43,962 bases of DNA from Lutibacter sp. (GCA_030656195.1 JAUSOJ010000226.1:1-43962), one strand, 5' to 3'. Shown: positions 15,544 through 24,776, counted from the first letter of the stretch. Notes: generated from the sequence alone by a model not told the origin. Numbers and translations: made by a program.

Positions 15544-16524
15544 ATGAAAAAAATTAACATTTTCAACCTTCATCCTGGCAATGAATTCGAAAAAATGGCG
15601 CTTGAGATATTCCAATTTCAGGCTGAAAACAATTTGGTTTATAAGGCGTTTTTAGGCCATTTAAAGATTGGTATTCATAGCATTAAAAAAATTGAGGAAA
15701 TCCCTTTTTTACCCATTCAATTTTTTAAATCGCATAAAGTTGTTTCTTCTGATGAAACCATACAACGCACATTTTTAAGCAGCGGAACCACAGGAAATGA
15801 GCAAAGCAAGCATTTTGTGACCGATTTGTCTGTTTACGAAGAAAGCTTTACCAAGGGATTTGAACATTTTTATGGGGCTGTTGAAGACTATACCGTTTTG
15901 GCCTTATTGCCTTCTTATTTGGAGCGCGAAGGTTCTTCATTGATTTATATGGCAAATGATTTTATCCAAAAATCCAAAAATAAAAAAAGCGGATTTTATT
16001 TAAACAACTTGGAAGAATTGGCCCAAAATTTAGAGGAATTGGATAAAAATAATGAAAAGGTGCTGTTAATTGGGGTTTCTTTTGCATTACTGGATTTGGT
16101 TGAAAAGCACAAATTTAAGCTTAAAAATACCATTGTGATGGAAACCGGCGGTATGAAGGGAAGAAGAAAAGAACTGATCAGGGAGGAATTGCATCAAATT
16201 TTACGAGAAGGTTTTGGCGTTGAAAACATACATTCGGAATATGGGATGACCGAGTTGTTGAGTCAGGCCTATTCCAAAGGAAACGGAATTTTCGAATGCC
16301 CGCCCTGGATGAAAATACTAACGCGAGATACGGAAGATGCGCTAACTGTTTTACCCGAAGGAAAATCGGGAGGCATCAACGTGATAGATTTTGCAAATAT
16401 TAACTCCTGCTCTTTTATTGCCACGCAGGATTTGGGAAAAACGTATCCCAATGACACCTTTGAAGTGATCGGCAGATTCGACAATTCGGATATCAGAGGC
16501 TGTAATTTAATGGTGATGACCTAA
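15544..16524 (+). CDS. LuxE/PaaK-like acyl-protein synthetase family acyltransferase
   Basis: 326 residues from ATG 15544 (MKKINIFNLHPGNEFEKMAL). The adenylate-forming phosphate-binding loop LSSGTTGNEQSKHF and the motif SEYGMTELLSQAY are the hallmarks of the LuxE/PaaK branch of AMP-forming ligases. Such enzymes activate carboxylic acids as acyl-adenylates or transfer acyl groups; the substrate here is unknown. No other lux or fatty-acid reductase gene is adjacent. A longer TTG-started version (15502) is unlikely because the promoter -7 element lies downstream of it. Confidence 0.75.
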   Translation: MKKINIFNLHPGNEFEKMALEIFQFQAENNLVYKAFLGHLKIGIHSIKKIEEIPFLPIQFFKSHKVVSSDETIQRTFLSSGTTGNEQSKHFVTDLSVYEESFTKGFEHFYGAVEDYTVLALLPSYLEREGSSLIYMANDFIQKSKNKKSGFYLNNLEELAQNLEELDKNNEKVLLIGVSFALLDLVEKHKFKLKNTIVMETGGMKGRRKELIREELHQILREGFGVENIHSEYGMTELLSQAYSKGNGIFECPPWMKILTRDTEDALTVLPEGKSGGINVIDFANINSCSFIATQDLGKTYPNDTFEVIGRFDNSDIRGCNLMVMT

Positions 16525-16526
16525 AA

Positions 16527-16551
16527 AACGACTCCATTTTCAGGAGTCGTT
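16527..16551. terminator. Hairpin terminator between convergent genes
   Basis: AACGACTCC (16527-16535) and GGAGTCGTT (16543-16551), a perfect 9-bp stem with 7-nt loop and an A-run before it. It serves the LuxE-like gene (+) and, with the T-run on the minus strand, tyrS. Confidence 0.75.
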
Positions 16552-16582
16552 CTAAATTATTTCAATATTTGTTAAAATTGAT

Positions 16583-17869
16583 TTACACCACTTTCAACAA
16601 AAAATAGCTTTTTTTACCGCGTTGCAACAACACAAATTTATCGGCAATTAAATCATTTTTGGTAATCACAAAATCTTCGGTTACCTTTTCTTTGTTAACA
16701 GATATTGAATTTTCACTTAAAGCCCTGCGCACTTCGCCATTCGATTTCAGAAAACCATATTCGGCAAAAGCGGCCACAATACCTAAACTTGTTTCGATTG
16801 CTGATCGTTCAATTTCCGCTTGCGGAACGCCTTCAAAAACATCTAAAAATGTTTGTTCATCCAACGTTTTTAAATCATCGGCGGTTGAGTTTCCAAACAA
16901 AATATTGGAAGCTTTAATGGCATTTTCATAAGCTTCATTTCCGTGTGTCATAATGGTGACTTCTTCGCCAATTTTCTTTTGAAGAATGCGTAAATGAGGT
17001 GTTTCTTTGTGCTCGGCAATTAAAGTTTCAATGGTTTGTTTGTCTAAAAAAGTGAAAATTTTAATGTAGTTTTCGGCATCTTCATCAGAGCAGTTTAGCC
17101 AATATTGGTAATATTTGTAAGGCGATGTTCTGTTGGCATCCAACCAAACGTTTCCGCCGGCCGTTTTTCCGAATTTTGTGCCGTCGGCCTTTGTGATTAA
17201 TTTACAGGTTAACGCATACGCTTTTCCTTGCGCTTTTCTTCTGATTAATTCTGTTCCAGTGGTAATATTTCCCCATTGGTCGGAGCCGCCCATTTGAAGT
17301 TTGCAGTCTTTTTCTTTGTATAAATGGTAAAAATCGTAGCCTTGAAACAGTTGGTAAGTGAATTCCGTAAAACTCATTCCTGTTTGCGAATCGGAATCCA
17401 GGCGTTTTTTTACCGAATCTTTCGCCATCATATAATTTACGGTAATGTGTTTGCCAATGTCGCGCACAAATTCAATCAATGAAATTTCTTTCATCCAATC
17501 GTAATTGTTCACCAATTGCGCGGCATTTTCAGAAGTGCTGTCGAAATTTAAAAAACGGGCCAGCTGTCCTTTTACGCCGGCCACATTTTTGGCCAAAGTT
17601 TCTTCATCCAGCAAATTACGTTCTTCCGATTTTCCCGAAGGATCGCCCACCATTCCTGTGGCGCCTCCAACCAAAGCGATTGGGTTATGTCCCGCTTGTT
17701 GAAAATGCATTAACAAAATAATCGGCACCAAACTTCCAATATGCAGCGAATCGGCTGTTGGATCAAATCCAATATATCCGGTTGTTTTATTTTTCAGTAA
17801 ATATTCTTCAGTTTCGGGCATCATATCGTGTAACATGCCTCTCCAACGCAGTTCTTCAACAAAATTCAT
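16583..17869 (-). CDS. tyrS: Tyrosyl-tRNA synthetase
   Basis: 428 residues. A class I synthetase charging tRNA-Tyr in the cytosol. Motifs: [19 protein letters not shown] with the HIGH-type [31 protein letters not shown] for tyrosine binding, and [13 protein letters not shown] as the KMSKS-type loop. A C-terminal S4-like RNA-binding segment follows ([20 protein letters not shown]). An upstream TTG (17893) overlaps the -7 element TATCTTTG and cannot be the start; ATG 17872 or 17869 is right, and 17869 gives the common [11 protein letters not shown] beginning. Confidence 0.93.
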   Translation of the reverse strand: MNFVEELRWRGMLHDMMPETEEYLLKNKTTGYIGFDPTADSLHIGSLVPIILLMHFQQAGHNPIALVGGATGMVGDPSGKSEERNLLDEETLAKNVAGVKGQLARFLNFDSTSENAAQLVNNYDWMKEISLIEFVRDIGKHITVNYMMAKDSVKKRLDSDSQTGMSFTEFTYQLFQGYDFYHLYKEKDCKLQMGGSDQWGNITTGTELIRRKAQGKAYALTCKLITKADGTKFGKTAGGNVWLDANRTSPYKYYQYWLNCSDEDAENYIKIFTFLDKQTIETLIAEHKETPHLRILQKKIGEEVTIMTHGNEAYENAIKASNILFGNSTADDLKTLDEQTFLDVFEGVPQAEIERSAIETSLGIVAAFAEYGFLKSNGEVRRALSENSISVNKEKVTEDFVITKNDLIADKFVLLQRGKKSYFLLKVV

Positions 17870-17890
17870 CATCAAATTTTTAAATTTCAG

Positions 17891-17898
17891 CAAAGATA
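17891..17898 (-). promoter_or_regulatory. -7 element for tyrS
   Basis: Minus-strand TATCTTTG, exact TAnnTTTG match, 18-21 nt before the ATG pair at 17872/17869. Confidence 0.5.
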
Positions 17899-17978
17899 AA
17901 ATTTTACTTGTTAGTTAAGGCTTTTAGCGATTGGTTTTTTAAAACGATGTTTTGCGTGTTAAAAACAAACATTTTTTA

Positions 17979-17986
17979 TACTTTCG
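17979..17986 (+). promoter_or_regulatory. -7-like element 4 nt before the epimerase ATG
   Basis: TACTTTCG differs from TAnnTTTG by one base and is followed by TTGT and then ATG 17991, predicting a leaderless transcript. Confidence 0.35.
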
Positions 17987-17990
17987 TTGT

Positions 17991-19001
17991 ATGATTTTAG
18001 TAACCGGAGGAACAGGTTTGGTGGGTTCGCATTTGTTGTATCAGCTTTCATTGGAAAATGCTGCGATAAGGGCGATTCATAGGGAAAACAGCGATTTAAT
18101 CGCCGTAAAAAATGTATTCCGTTATTTTTCTTCAGATTATGAGGCGCTTTTCCAAAAAATTGCTTGGGTTGAAGCTGATATTACCGATATTATTTCGCTG
18201 GAAGAAGCCTTTAAAAATGTAACGGAAGTTTACCATGCTGCAGCCTTGGTTTCCTTTAATTCGAAAGATTACAAGGAAATGGACGAAATTAATATTGATG
18301 GCACTTCAAATATTGTTAATTTTTGTATTGCAAATAAGGTTAAAAAATTATGTTTTGTAAGTTCTATTGCCACCATTGAAAAATCGGTCACCAGCCAAAT
18401 GATGGATGAAACCGATGAATGGAATATGGAGAAAGTAAGCTATGGATACGCAATGACAAAATATGCTTCAGAAATGGAAGTTTGGCGCGCCTCACAAGAA
18501 GGCGTTCCGGTTGTAATTGTGAATCCGGGCGTTATTTTGGGGGGTGGTTATTGGCATCAGGGATCGGGCGCAATATTTTCAAAAATTGACAAGGGATTTA
18601 ATTTTTATACGGATGGCGTTACCGGATTTGTTTCTGTAAATGATGTGGTAAATGCGATGTTATTGCTTATGAAAAGCGACATTGTAAACGAACGCTATAT
18701 TTTGGTGGCTGAAAACAGCAGTTTTAAAAATATTTTTAATCAGATAGCTGAAAATCTTGGAAAAAATCCGCCTTCCATAAAAGTCACAAAATTAATGAGT
18801 GCCATTGGCTGGCGACTGGAAAAATTGAAGTCCGTTTTCACCAACATTCCTGCAGCGCTTACCAAGCAAGCCGCAAAATCTATCCACGAAAAACGTTATT
18901 ATTCTTCAGAAAAAATAAAAACGGAATTAAATTTTAATTTTGAATCTATTTCTGAAACGATAAAAAATGTTTGTGAGCTTTATAAAAAGGAAAAACGATA
19001 A
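17991..19001 (+). CDS. NAD-dependent epimerase/dehydratase family protein (extended SDR)
   Basis: 336 residues from ATG 17991 (MILVTGGTGLVGSHLLYQL). The Rossmann motif TGGTGLVG is at residues 5-12, the catalytic-type YAMTK with upstream SS pair (CFVSSIATIE) is mid-protein, and NPGVILGGG follows, all typical of extended short-chain dehydrogenases acting on nucleotide sugars or related aldehydes. The substrate is not predictable. A TTG start at 17952 would precede the promoter element and is rejected. Stops of this gene and the convergent DUF4296 gene are 4 nt apart without a terminator. Confidence 0.8.
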   Translation: MILVTGGTGLVGSHLLYQLSLENAAIRAIHRENSDLIAVKNVFRYFSSDYEALFQKIAWVEADITDIISLEEAFKNVTEVYHAAALVSFNSKDYKEMDEINIDGTSNIVNFCIANKVKKLCFVSSIATIEKSVTSQMMDETDEWNMEKVSYGYAMTKYASEMEVWRASQEGVPVVIVNPGVILGGGYWHQGSGAIFSKIDKGFNFYTDGVTGFVSVNDVVNAMLLLMKSDIVNERYILVAENSSFKNIFNQIAENLGKNPPSIKVTKLMSAIGWRLEKLKSVFTNIPAALTKQAAKSIHEKRYYSSEKIKTELNFNFESISETIKNVCELYKKEKR

Positions 19002-19005
19002 GCAT

Positions 19006-19458
19006 TTATTTTATAGAAATACTTTTTAAGGAATCCGTTTTTAGTTGATTTTTAGGAACTTTCTTAAAATTTTCCCGAATATTTTTCATAGAATCAATTT
19101 TAAGAGAATCCTCTAATTTAATTTCATTGTCAAGTTTCTCTTTCAAAGCCTTAAGGCGTACGTCAACTTTTCTCAGAATTTTCTCGTAGTCATCAATTTG
19201 AGAAGTGTAGTAATAATTGCTTTCTTTAAAACGCGTGCTGTCGATTCCGTATTTTTCAAAAATCAAAGGGAAATAATTTACGTTACGCTCAAGATTGATG
19301 TTTTTGATATTTTCTGCGCCTGCAGCAATAAGCATATCCGTAATCAAATCCTCCATTTGATTTTTTGGAATCAAATTATCGGGCTTTTTAATAATGGTAT
19401 TGCTGGTGCAAGCCATAAAAAAAACACTTAATAAAAAAATAAAACTAATTTTTTTCAT
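19006..19458 (-). CDS. DUF4296 family lipoprotein
   Basis: 150 residues. The signal peptide ends in lipobox FFMAC, so it is predicted to be membrane anchored. The body (IPKNQMEDLITDMLIAAGAE and FPLIFEKYGIDSTRFKESNY) matches the DUF4296 pattern, with an alpha-helical, charged, likely coiled C-terminus. Function unknown. It is last in a minus-strand run after a glycosyltransferase and dihydroorotase, an arrangement I recognise as common in Flavobacteriaceae. A palindromic repeat lies in the 91-nt gap to dihydroorotase. Confidence 0.75.
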   Translation of the reverse strand: MKKISFIFLLSVFFMACTSNTIIKKPDNLIPKNQMEDLITDMLIAAGAENIKNINLERNVNYFPLIFEKYGIDSTRFKESNYYYTSQIDDYEKILRKVDVRLKALKEKLDNEIKLEDSLKIDSMKNIRENFKKVPKNQLKTDSLKSISIK

Positions 19459-19521
19459 TTGCTTTTGAACTTTCAGGTTTTTGTCTTGCAGTCTTGGATC
19501 AGTACGGTCTTCCGTCTTCGG

Positions 19522-19539
19522 TCCCGATAGCTATCGGGA
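19522..19539. repeat. 18-bp perfect palindrome, copy 1
   Basis: TCCCGATAGCTATCGGGA, identical to 24777-24794. Here it sits between dihydroorotase and the DUF4296 gene, flanked by CTTCGGTC- and CGGTCTTCC-type short repeats. Confidence 0.8.
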
Positions 19540-19549
19540 TCGGTCTTCC

Positions 19550-20893
19550 CTATCTGTTAAACAATAATCTTTTACCCTTTTTGCTGTCGCCATTAAATTT
19601 ACCGTTGGCATATACCAAATGGCCATTTACAAATGTATGGGTAATTTTTGAGTAAAAGGTGGTTCCTTCAAAAGGAGACCAGCCGCATTTATACAAAATA
19701 TTGTCTTTGGTAACCGTCCACGGCGATGAAATATCAACCAACACCAAATCTGCGTAAAATCCTTTTTTGATAAATCCTCTTTTTTCGATTTTGAAAATTT
19801 TAGCCGGATTGTGGCACATTTTTTCAATTATTTTTTCGATGGATATTTTTTCCTGTTGAAACATTTTTAACATGGCGGGCAACGCGTGTTGCACCATGGG
19901 GCCACCGCTTGGCGCTTTAGTATACACCTGTTCTTTTTCTTCTTTGGTGTGCGGCGCGTGGTCTGTGGCAATCACGTCAATTCTGTCGTCGAGCAATGCT
20001 TTTAACAAACCCTCTTTGTCATGGGCAGTTTTTATGGCAGGATTCCATTTTATAAAATTCCCCTTACTTTCATAATCACTTTCATCAAAATATAAATGAT
20101 GTACACAAACTTCGGCAGTAATTTGCTTTTTTTCTAACGGACCTTTATTTGAAAAAAGTTCTGTTTCCTTTGCGGTAGACAGATGAAAAACATGCAAACG
20201 CGCCCCTGTTTTTTTGGCCAGTTTAATGGCTTTGGAAGAGGAGATGTAACAAGCTTCTTCACTTCTTATTTTTGCGTGAAATTTCACGGGAATATCATCA
20301 CCGTATTCTTTCAAATAGGTTTCCAGATTTTTTTTAATGGTCGCTTCATCTTCACAGTGAACAGCAATGAGCATTTTTGTGGACGAAAATATTTTTTCCA
20401 ACACTTTTTCGTCATCAACCAGCATATTTCCAGTTGAAGAACCTAAAAACAATTTAATGCCTGCAACATTTGCCGGATTTGTTTTTAGCAATTCTTCTAA
20501 ATTGTCATTGGTGCCGCCAAACATAAATGAATAGTTGGCATACGATGTTTTGGCAGCAATTTCAAATTTTTCTTCCAACAGTTCCTGCGTAGTAGCTTGC
20601 GGAACGGTATTTGGCATTTCTATAAATGAAGTAATCCCACCTGCAATGGCGGCTTTACTTTCCGATTCAATGGTTGCTTTATGTGTTAATCCTGGCTCAC
20701 GAAAATGAACCTGATCATCTATCAGTCCGGGAATTAAATATTTTCCTTCAGCGTCAATAATGGTGGTGTCGGCCGATTTTGAACTGATTGAGGTGTCAAT
20801 GTCCACAATAAATTCTCCATCTATCAGCACGTCGCCATCAAATATTTTTCCTTCGTTTACTATACGGGCATTTTTAATAAGCACTAAACTCAT
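19550..20893 (-). CDS. pyrC: Dihydroorotase (amidohydrolase), QxH variant
   Basis: 447 residues. Dihydroorotase cyclises carbamoyl-aspartate to dihydroorotate in de novo pyrimidine synthesis. Family signatures: VHFREPG, EMPNTVP, GIKLFLGSSTG containing the Lys that is carboxylated and bridges metals, HCED, HVFHLS and DHAPHTKEEK. Oddly, the first metal-binding motif reads DDQVHFREP, where DxHxH is expected, so Gln replaces the first His. I believe this variant recurs in Bacteroidota but could not check. An allantoinase-like hydrolase is the alternative. It lies 12 nt after the glycosyltransferase gene, in one operon. Confidence 0.85.
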   Translation of the reverse strand: MSLVLIKNARIVNEGKIFDGDVLIDGEFIVDIDTSISSKSADTTIIDAEGKYLIPGLIDDQVHFREPGLTHKATIESESKAAIAGGITSFIEMPNTVPQATTQELLEEKFEIAAKTSYANYSFMFGGTNDNLEELLKTNPANVAGIKLFLGSSTGNMLVDDEKVLEKIFSSTKMLIAVHCEDEATIKKNLETYLKEYGDDIPVKFHAKIRSEEACYISSSKAIKLAKKTGARLHVFHLSTAKETELFSNKGPLEKKQITAEVCVHHLYFDESDYESKGNFIKWNPAIKTAHDKEGLLKALLDDRIDVIATDHAPHTKEEKEQVYTKAPSGGPMVQHALPAMLKMFQQEKISIEKIIEKMCHNPAKIFKIEKRGFIKKGFYADLVLVDISSPWTVTKDNILYKCGWSPFEGTTFYSKITHTFVNGHLVYANGKFNGDSKKGKRLLFNR

Positions 20894-20905
20894 AGTCTCT
20901 TTCTT

Positions 20906-21625
20906 TTATTTTGGCAAGTTTTCCAATCGCATTTTTATGACCCCAAATACAGCTTCTGAAATGATGGAACTGCTCATTTTTGAGGTGCCTTTTTTTCGGT
21001 CGGTAAAAATAATGGAAACTTCTTTATGTACAAATTTTTTCTTCCAAGCCTTAAATTTCATTTCAATCTGAAACGCATAACCCACAAATTTTATTTTGTC
21101 CAAATCTATATTTTCCAAAACTTTGCGTTTATAGCAAACAAACCCCGCGGTGGTATCATATATAGGAATTTGCGTAATGAATCTTACATATTTAGAGGCA
21201 AAATAGGATAAAAACAAACGTTTAAAATCCCAGTTAATCACGTTAATCTTATTGTTTAAATACCTTGATCCTATTGAAAAATCGGCGCCATCATTGGCAC
21301 AGGCGTTATATAATTGAATTAAATCGTTGGGATTGTGCGAAAAATCGGCATCCATCTCAATGATATAGTCGTAATTTTTAGAAATCGCCCACTTAAATCC
21401 GTGAATATAGGCAGTTCCCAAACCGTTTTTCTCTTTCCTGACTTCTAAAAATAAATTCGAAAATTCTTGTTGTAAAATGGTGACAATATCTCCTGTTCCA
21501 TCTGGGGAACTGTCGTCAACAACCAATATATCGAATTGCTTTTCCTGAGAAAATACAGCCCTGATGATGGACTCAATATTTTCTTTTTCATTATAAGTTG
21601 GAATAATTACTAGGGTATTCGACAT
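20906..21625 (-). CDS. Polyprenol-phosphate sugar transferase (dolichol-phosphate mannosyltransferase-like GT2)
   Basis: 239 residues, a GT2-family enzyme. N-terminal IPTYNEKENI and VVDDSSPDGTG are the GT-A nucleotide-sugar motifs; MDADFSHNPNDL carries the DxD-type metal site. No transmembrane domain follows, so it is the short soluble or peripheral form that transfers a hexose from a nucleotide sugar to polyprenol phosphate at the inner-membrane cytoplasmic face. Which sugar is not predictable. First gene of the minus-strand run through dihydroorotase; its promoter element is TACCTTTG 21644-21651. Confidence 0.85.
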   Translation of the reverse strand: MSNTLVIIPTYNEKENIESIIRAVFSQEKQFDILVVDDSSPDGTGDIVTILQQEFSNLFLEVRKEKNGLGTAYIHGFKWAISKNYDYIIEMDADFSHNPNDLIQLYNACANDGADFSIGSRYLNNKINVINWDFKRLFLSYFASKYVRFITQIPIYDTTAGFVCYKRKVLENIDLDKIKFVGYAFQIEMKFKAWKKKFVHKEVSIIFTDRKKGTSKMSSSIISEAVFGVIKMRLENLPK

Positions 21626-21643
21626 AAATTAAAATTACGGGGC

Positions 21644-21672
21644 AAAGGTAAAACAAATTATCACTAATTTTG
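21644..21672. promoter_or_regulatory. Back-to-back divergent promoter elements
   Basis: Minus-strand TACCTTTG (21644-21651) lies 18 nt before the glycosyltransferase ATG, and plus-strand TAATTTTG (21665-21672) lies 22 nt before ATG 21695. Both match TAnnTTTG exactly, with 13 nt between them. Confidence 0.55.
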
Positions 21673-21694
21673 CGTTAAAATAATAACATACTTC

Positions 21695-22357
21695 ATGTTT
21701 GAGGCGAAAGAAATAATACACCAAAATCATCATTGGGTTTCACTTGTTTTTTTAGCGATTCTTATTTTTTTAACTTTGGCAAAAGCTTTGTATAAAGACC
21801 GGTTGCTGCATACGGCCTCTTTGTTTTTCGCCAAAAAATACCTTTTTATTTATTTCAGTAAAGAAAAGAATGACATCATCAATTTATTTCAATTTTTGCT
21901 GTTTATGGTGCAAATTCTTGTGCTGGCGCTAATATTATATTTTGCGAATAATTTGTGTCAGTTTTCTGCCAAGCTAAACGCACTTAATGGTTATTTATTG
22001 TTGGTTGCAGGTGTGGGAGTGTATTTTTGTTTGCGGTATTTAATTGGACTGTTTTTAGCCGAAATTTTCAATATAAAAAGCAAATACAGTAGAATTGTTT
22101 ACGACAAGGTAAGCTATTTTAACAACCTTATATTGTGGGTATTGCCTTTAATAATGCTTAGTGCTTATGCCAATATTTACAAGGAGTTTTTTTTTAAAAT
22201 CACATTTTTTGTGTTGGTCATTTTGCTAATTTTACGGTATGTTTTAGTGCTTGTAAATAATAAAAAGCTCATAGTTAACAACTTGTTTTATTTTATTTTG
22301 TACCTTTGCGCACTGGAAATAGCACCTCTGGCAATTATTTTGAAATTAACAATTTAA
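21695..22357 (+). CDS. DUF4271 family membrane protein
   Basis: 220 residues with about six hydrophobic segments (for example SLVFLAILIFLTLAKAL, FLLFMVQILVLALILYFA and LLLVAGVGVYFCLRYLIGLF). The pattern matches DUF4271 integral membrane proteins of Bacteroidota; function unknown. It is transcribed divergently from the glycosyltransferase and immediately precedes hemD, 18 nt away, so the two are probably co-transcribed. Confidence 0.75.
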   Translation: MFEAKEIIHQNHHWVSLVFLAILIFLTLAKALYKDRLLHTASLFFAKKYLFIYFSKEKNDIINLFQFLLFMVQILVLALILYFANNLCQFSAKLNALNGYLLLVAGVGVYFCLRYLIGLFLAEIFNIKSKYSRIVYDKVSYFNNLILWVLPLIMLSAYANIYKEFFFKITFFVLVILLILRYVLVLVNNKKLIVNNLFYFILYLCALEIAPLAIILKLTI

Positions 22358-22375
22358 AACAAAAAATTGACGTTT

Positions 22376-23137
22376 ATGAAAGTGAAAACAATTTTAGTTT
22401 CCCAACCAACCCCAAAAACAGAGAACTCCCCATATTTAGAATTGTCTGAAAAACAAAAAGTTAAAATTGACTTCAGGCCGTTCATTCATGTAGAGGGTGC
22501 TTCCGCGAAAGAGGTGAGAGCCCAAAAAATTGATTTAAAAAATTATACTGCAATTATCTTAACCAGCAGAAATGCAGTTGATCACTTTTTTAGAATTGCT
22601 GAAGAAATGCGTTTTACAGTTCCCGATGATATGAAATATTTTTGTGAGTCTGAAGCGGTTGCGTATTATTTACAAAAATATGTAGTGTATCGCAAACGCA
22701 AAATTTATGTGGGCGAACGCACCTTTGCCGATTTGGCAAAAATCATTAAAAAATACAAAGATGAAAAGTACTTGTTGCCTTCATCAGATAAATTAAAAGA
22801 ATTGGTTCCTGAAACCTTAAATGAATTGGGCGTAAATTGGGATCGAGGAATTTTTTATAAAACACTTATAAGCGATTTAACGGATTTAGAGAATGTGTTT
22901 TATGATGTTTTAGTGTTCTTTAGTCCATCAGGAATTGAATCCTTATTTCAAAATTTCCCTGATTTTCAGCAAAAAGAAACACGTATTGCGGCATTTGGCA
23001 ATTCAACCATAAAAGCAGCTACCGATGCCGGATTAAAATGCAATATACAGGCACCAACACCCGAATCGCCTTCTATGACGATGGCCTTGGAAAAATACAT
23101 TATTGAAGTCAATAAAAGGCAGCCTTGCGATAAATAA
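22376..23137 (+). CDS. hemD: Uroporphyrinogen-III synthase
   Basis: 253 residues from ATG 22376 (MKVKTILVSQPTPKTENSPY); a TTG three codons upstream is an alternative. HemD closes and inverts the D ring of hydroxymethylbilane, leading to heme and corrins. Family hallmarks: the two-lobed layout, AIILTSRNAVDHFF in lobe 1, and FFSPSGIESLFQ then AAFGNSTIKAATDAGL in lobe 2. Sequence conservation in this family is low; the residues seen are those usually kept. Downstream of the DUF4271 gene in one unit. Confidence 0.85.
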   Translation: MKVKTILVSQPTPKTENSPYLELSEKQKVKIDFRPFIHVEGASAKEVRAQKIDLKNYTAIILTSRNAVDHFFRIAEEMRFTVPDDMKYFCESEAVAYYLQKYVVYRKRKIYVGERTFADLAKIIKKYKDEKYLLPSSDKLKELVPETLNELGVNWDRGIFYKTLISDLTDLENVFYDVLVFFSPSGIESLFQNFPDFQQKETRIAAFGNSTIKAATDAGLKCNIQAPTPESPSMTMALEKYIIEVNKRQPCDK

Positions 23138-23140
23138 CAT

Positions 23141-23170
23141 AAAAAAACCGAGCTTTAACTCGGTTTTTTT
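23141..23170. terminator. Bidirectional terminator between hemD and radA
   Basis: Perfect 12-bp stem AAAAAAACCGAG/CTCGGTTTTTTT with a 6-nt loop; its last base overlaps the end of the convergent radA gene at 23170. Confidence 0.9.
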
Positions 23171-24528
23171 TATGAAAATAAATTCGCGAAAACATCTTCC
23201 ACTTTTGTGACTTTCACCACTTTGATTTTATGGCTGGTGCTGCTAATTTTATTGAATTTTGAAATGAATATTTTGTGAAACCCCAATTTTTCTGCTTCCA
23301 TAATGCGTTGATCCACCCGATTCACGGGACGAATTTCACCGGTCAAGCCAATTTCGGCGGCAAAACAAAAATCTTGCGCAATTGGCGCGTCTTCATTGGA
23401 GGATAAAATAGCGCAAATCACCGCCAAATCAATGGCAGGATCATCCACTTTTATGCCTCCCGCAATATTCAAGAACACATCTTTTGCGCCCAATCTAAAT
23501 CCGGCGCGTTTTTCCAAGACCGCCAAAAGCATGTTCAGTCGTTTGGTGTCGTAGCCCGTTGCCGAGCGTTGCGGCGTTCCGTAAACCGCGGTGCTTACCA
23601 AAGCTTGAACTTCGATCATTAAAGGACGCATTCCTTCTAAAGTTGCGGCAATGGCGGTTCCGCTCAAGTCCTCTTCTTTTTGGGAAATCAATATTTCTGA
23701 AGGATTTTCAACTTCGCGCAAACCAAAAGATTGCATTTCGTAAATACCGATTTCAGCCGTTGAGCCAAATCGGTTTTTTTGAGCGCGCACTATGCGGTAA
23801 GCGTGATTTCTGTCGCCTTCAAATTGCAGCACCACATCAACCATATGTTCTAAAACTTTTGGCCCTGCAATATTGCCGTCTTTGGTAATGTGTCCAATTA
23901 AAAGGACCGGTGTGGCGGTTTCTTTGGCAAATTTAATCAACTCGGCGGTGGTTTCCCTAATTTGTGAAATGGAACCTGGCGAAGCGTCAATATATTCTGT
24001 GTAGAGTGTTTGGATAGAATCTATCACCACAACTTCCGGATTTATTTCTTCTATGGCCCTAAAAATATTTTGGGTGTTTGTTTCGGTTAAAATTAAACAA
24101 TTGGTGTTTGAATTTTGAAGGCGTTCTGCACGCATTTTAATTTGTGACTGACTTTCTTCGCCTGAAACATACAGTACTTTTTTAGGGATTGTTAAGGCAA
24201 TTTGCAATAACAAAGTCGATTTTCCAATTCCGGGTTCGCCGCCCAACAATGTCATGGAACCTTTTACCAAACCGCCGCCTAAAACCCTGTCGAGTTCGTT
24301 GTTTCTGGTTGAAATTCGGTCTTCTTTGTCTAAAGCTATGTCGTTAATTTTTAAGGCTTTATTGGCTTTTTTTGGTGAAGTGGACTGTTTCCAGTTTCTT
24401 TTTTCTTCGGATTGGATCACTTCTTCAACGATGGTGTTCCATTCGTTGCATGACGTGCATTGTCCGAGCCATTTTGCATATTGGGCGCCGCAATTCTGAC
24501 AAAAAAATAAGGTTTTGGTTTTGGCCAT
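23170..24528 (-). CDS. radA: DNA repair protein RadA (Sms)
   Basis: 452 residues. An N-terminal C4 zinc finger (FFCQNCGAQYAKWLGQCTSC), Walker A LLGGEPGIGKSTLLLQ, the RadA-specific KNRFGSTAEIG and a C-terminal Lon-protease-like domain (GGIKVDDPAIDLAVICAILS). RadA is a RecA-like ATPase that processes recombination intermediates by driving branch migration. Complete and of normal length. No exact -7 element was found upstream; a TATATTTA sequence lies near by. The 506-bp region upstream is packed with repeats. Confidence 0.95.
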   Translation of the reverse strand: MAKTKTLFFCQNCGAQYAKWLGQCTSCNEWNTIVEEVIQSEEKRNWKQSTSPKKANKALKINDIALDKEDRISTRNNELDRVLGGGLVKGSMTLLGGEPGIGKSTLLLQIALTIPKKVLYVSGEESQSQIKMRAERLQNSNTNCLILTETNTQNIFRAIEEINPEVVVIDSIQTLYTEYIDASPGSISQIRETTAELIKFAKETATPVLLIGHITKDGNIAGPKVLEHMVDVVLQFEGDRNHAYRIVRAQKNRFGSTAEIGIYEMQSFGLREVENPSEILISQKEEDLSGTAIAATLEGMRPLMIEVQALVSTAVYGTPQRSATGYDTKRLNMLLAVLEKRAGFRLGAKDVFLNIAGGIKVDDPAIDLAVICAILSSNEDAPIAQDFCFAAEIGLTGEIRPVNRVDQRIMEAEKLGFHKIFISKFNKISSTSHKIKVVKVTKVEDVFANLFS

Positions 24529-24644
24529 TTTAAATATTTTTTGAAGAGGTAAATATAGGAAGAATAACGCCTTGTTTTATTATTAAATAGTATTGGAAGT
24601 TGAAAGTTAAATATTCAATATTAAATATTAAATATCAGAAGTTA

Positions 24645-24704
24645 AAAATTCTAAAATCGTAAATCCGTCACCCTGAGCGGAGCCGAAGGGCGAAATTCAT
24701 TTTG
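24645..24704 (+). repeat. 60-bp direct repeat, copy 1
   Basis: Begins AAAATTCTAAAATCGTAAAT, contains CACCCTGAGCGGAGCCGAAG, ends AATTCATTTTG. Differs from 24838-24897 at one base (A or T at 24693). The CCTGAGCGGAGCCGAAGGG part resembles a module at about 13489-13508. Confidence 0.8.
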
Positions 24705-24776
24705 TGTATTTTATAATAAAAACCAAGTAAAAAATTATAAAAAATCAATTCAAACAAAATTAGCATTTAACCGCAA

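Noticed and set aside
17870-17893. TTG start for tyrS at 17893
   Set aside because: The codon lies inside the TATCTTTG promoter element; ATG 17872/17869 gives the normal N-terminus.
17952-17990. TTG start for the epimerase gene
   Set aside because: The ATG at 17991 begins exactly at MILVTGGTG, the expected Rossmann start, and the promoter element is immediately upstream.
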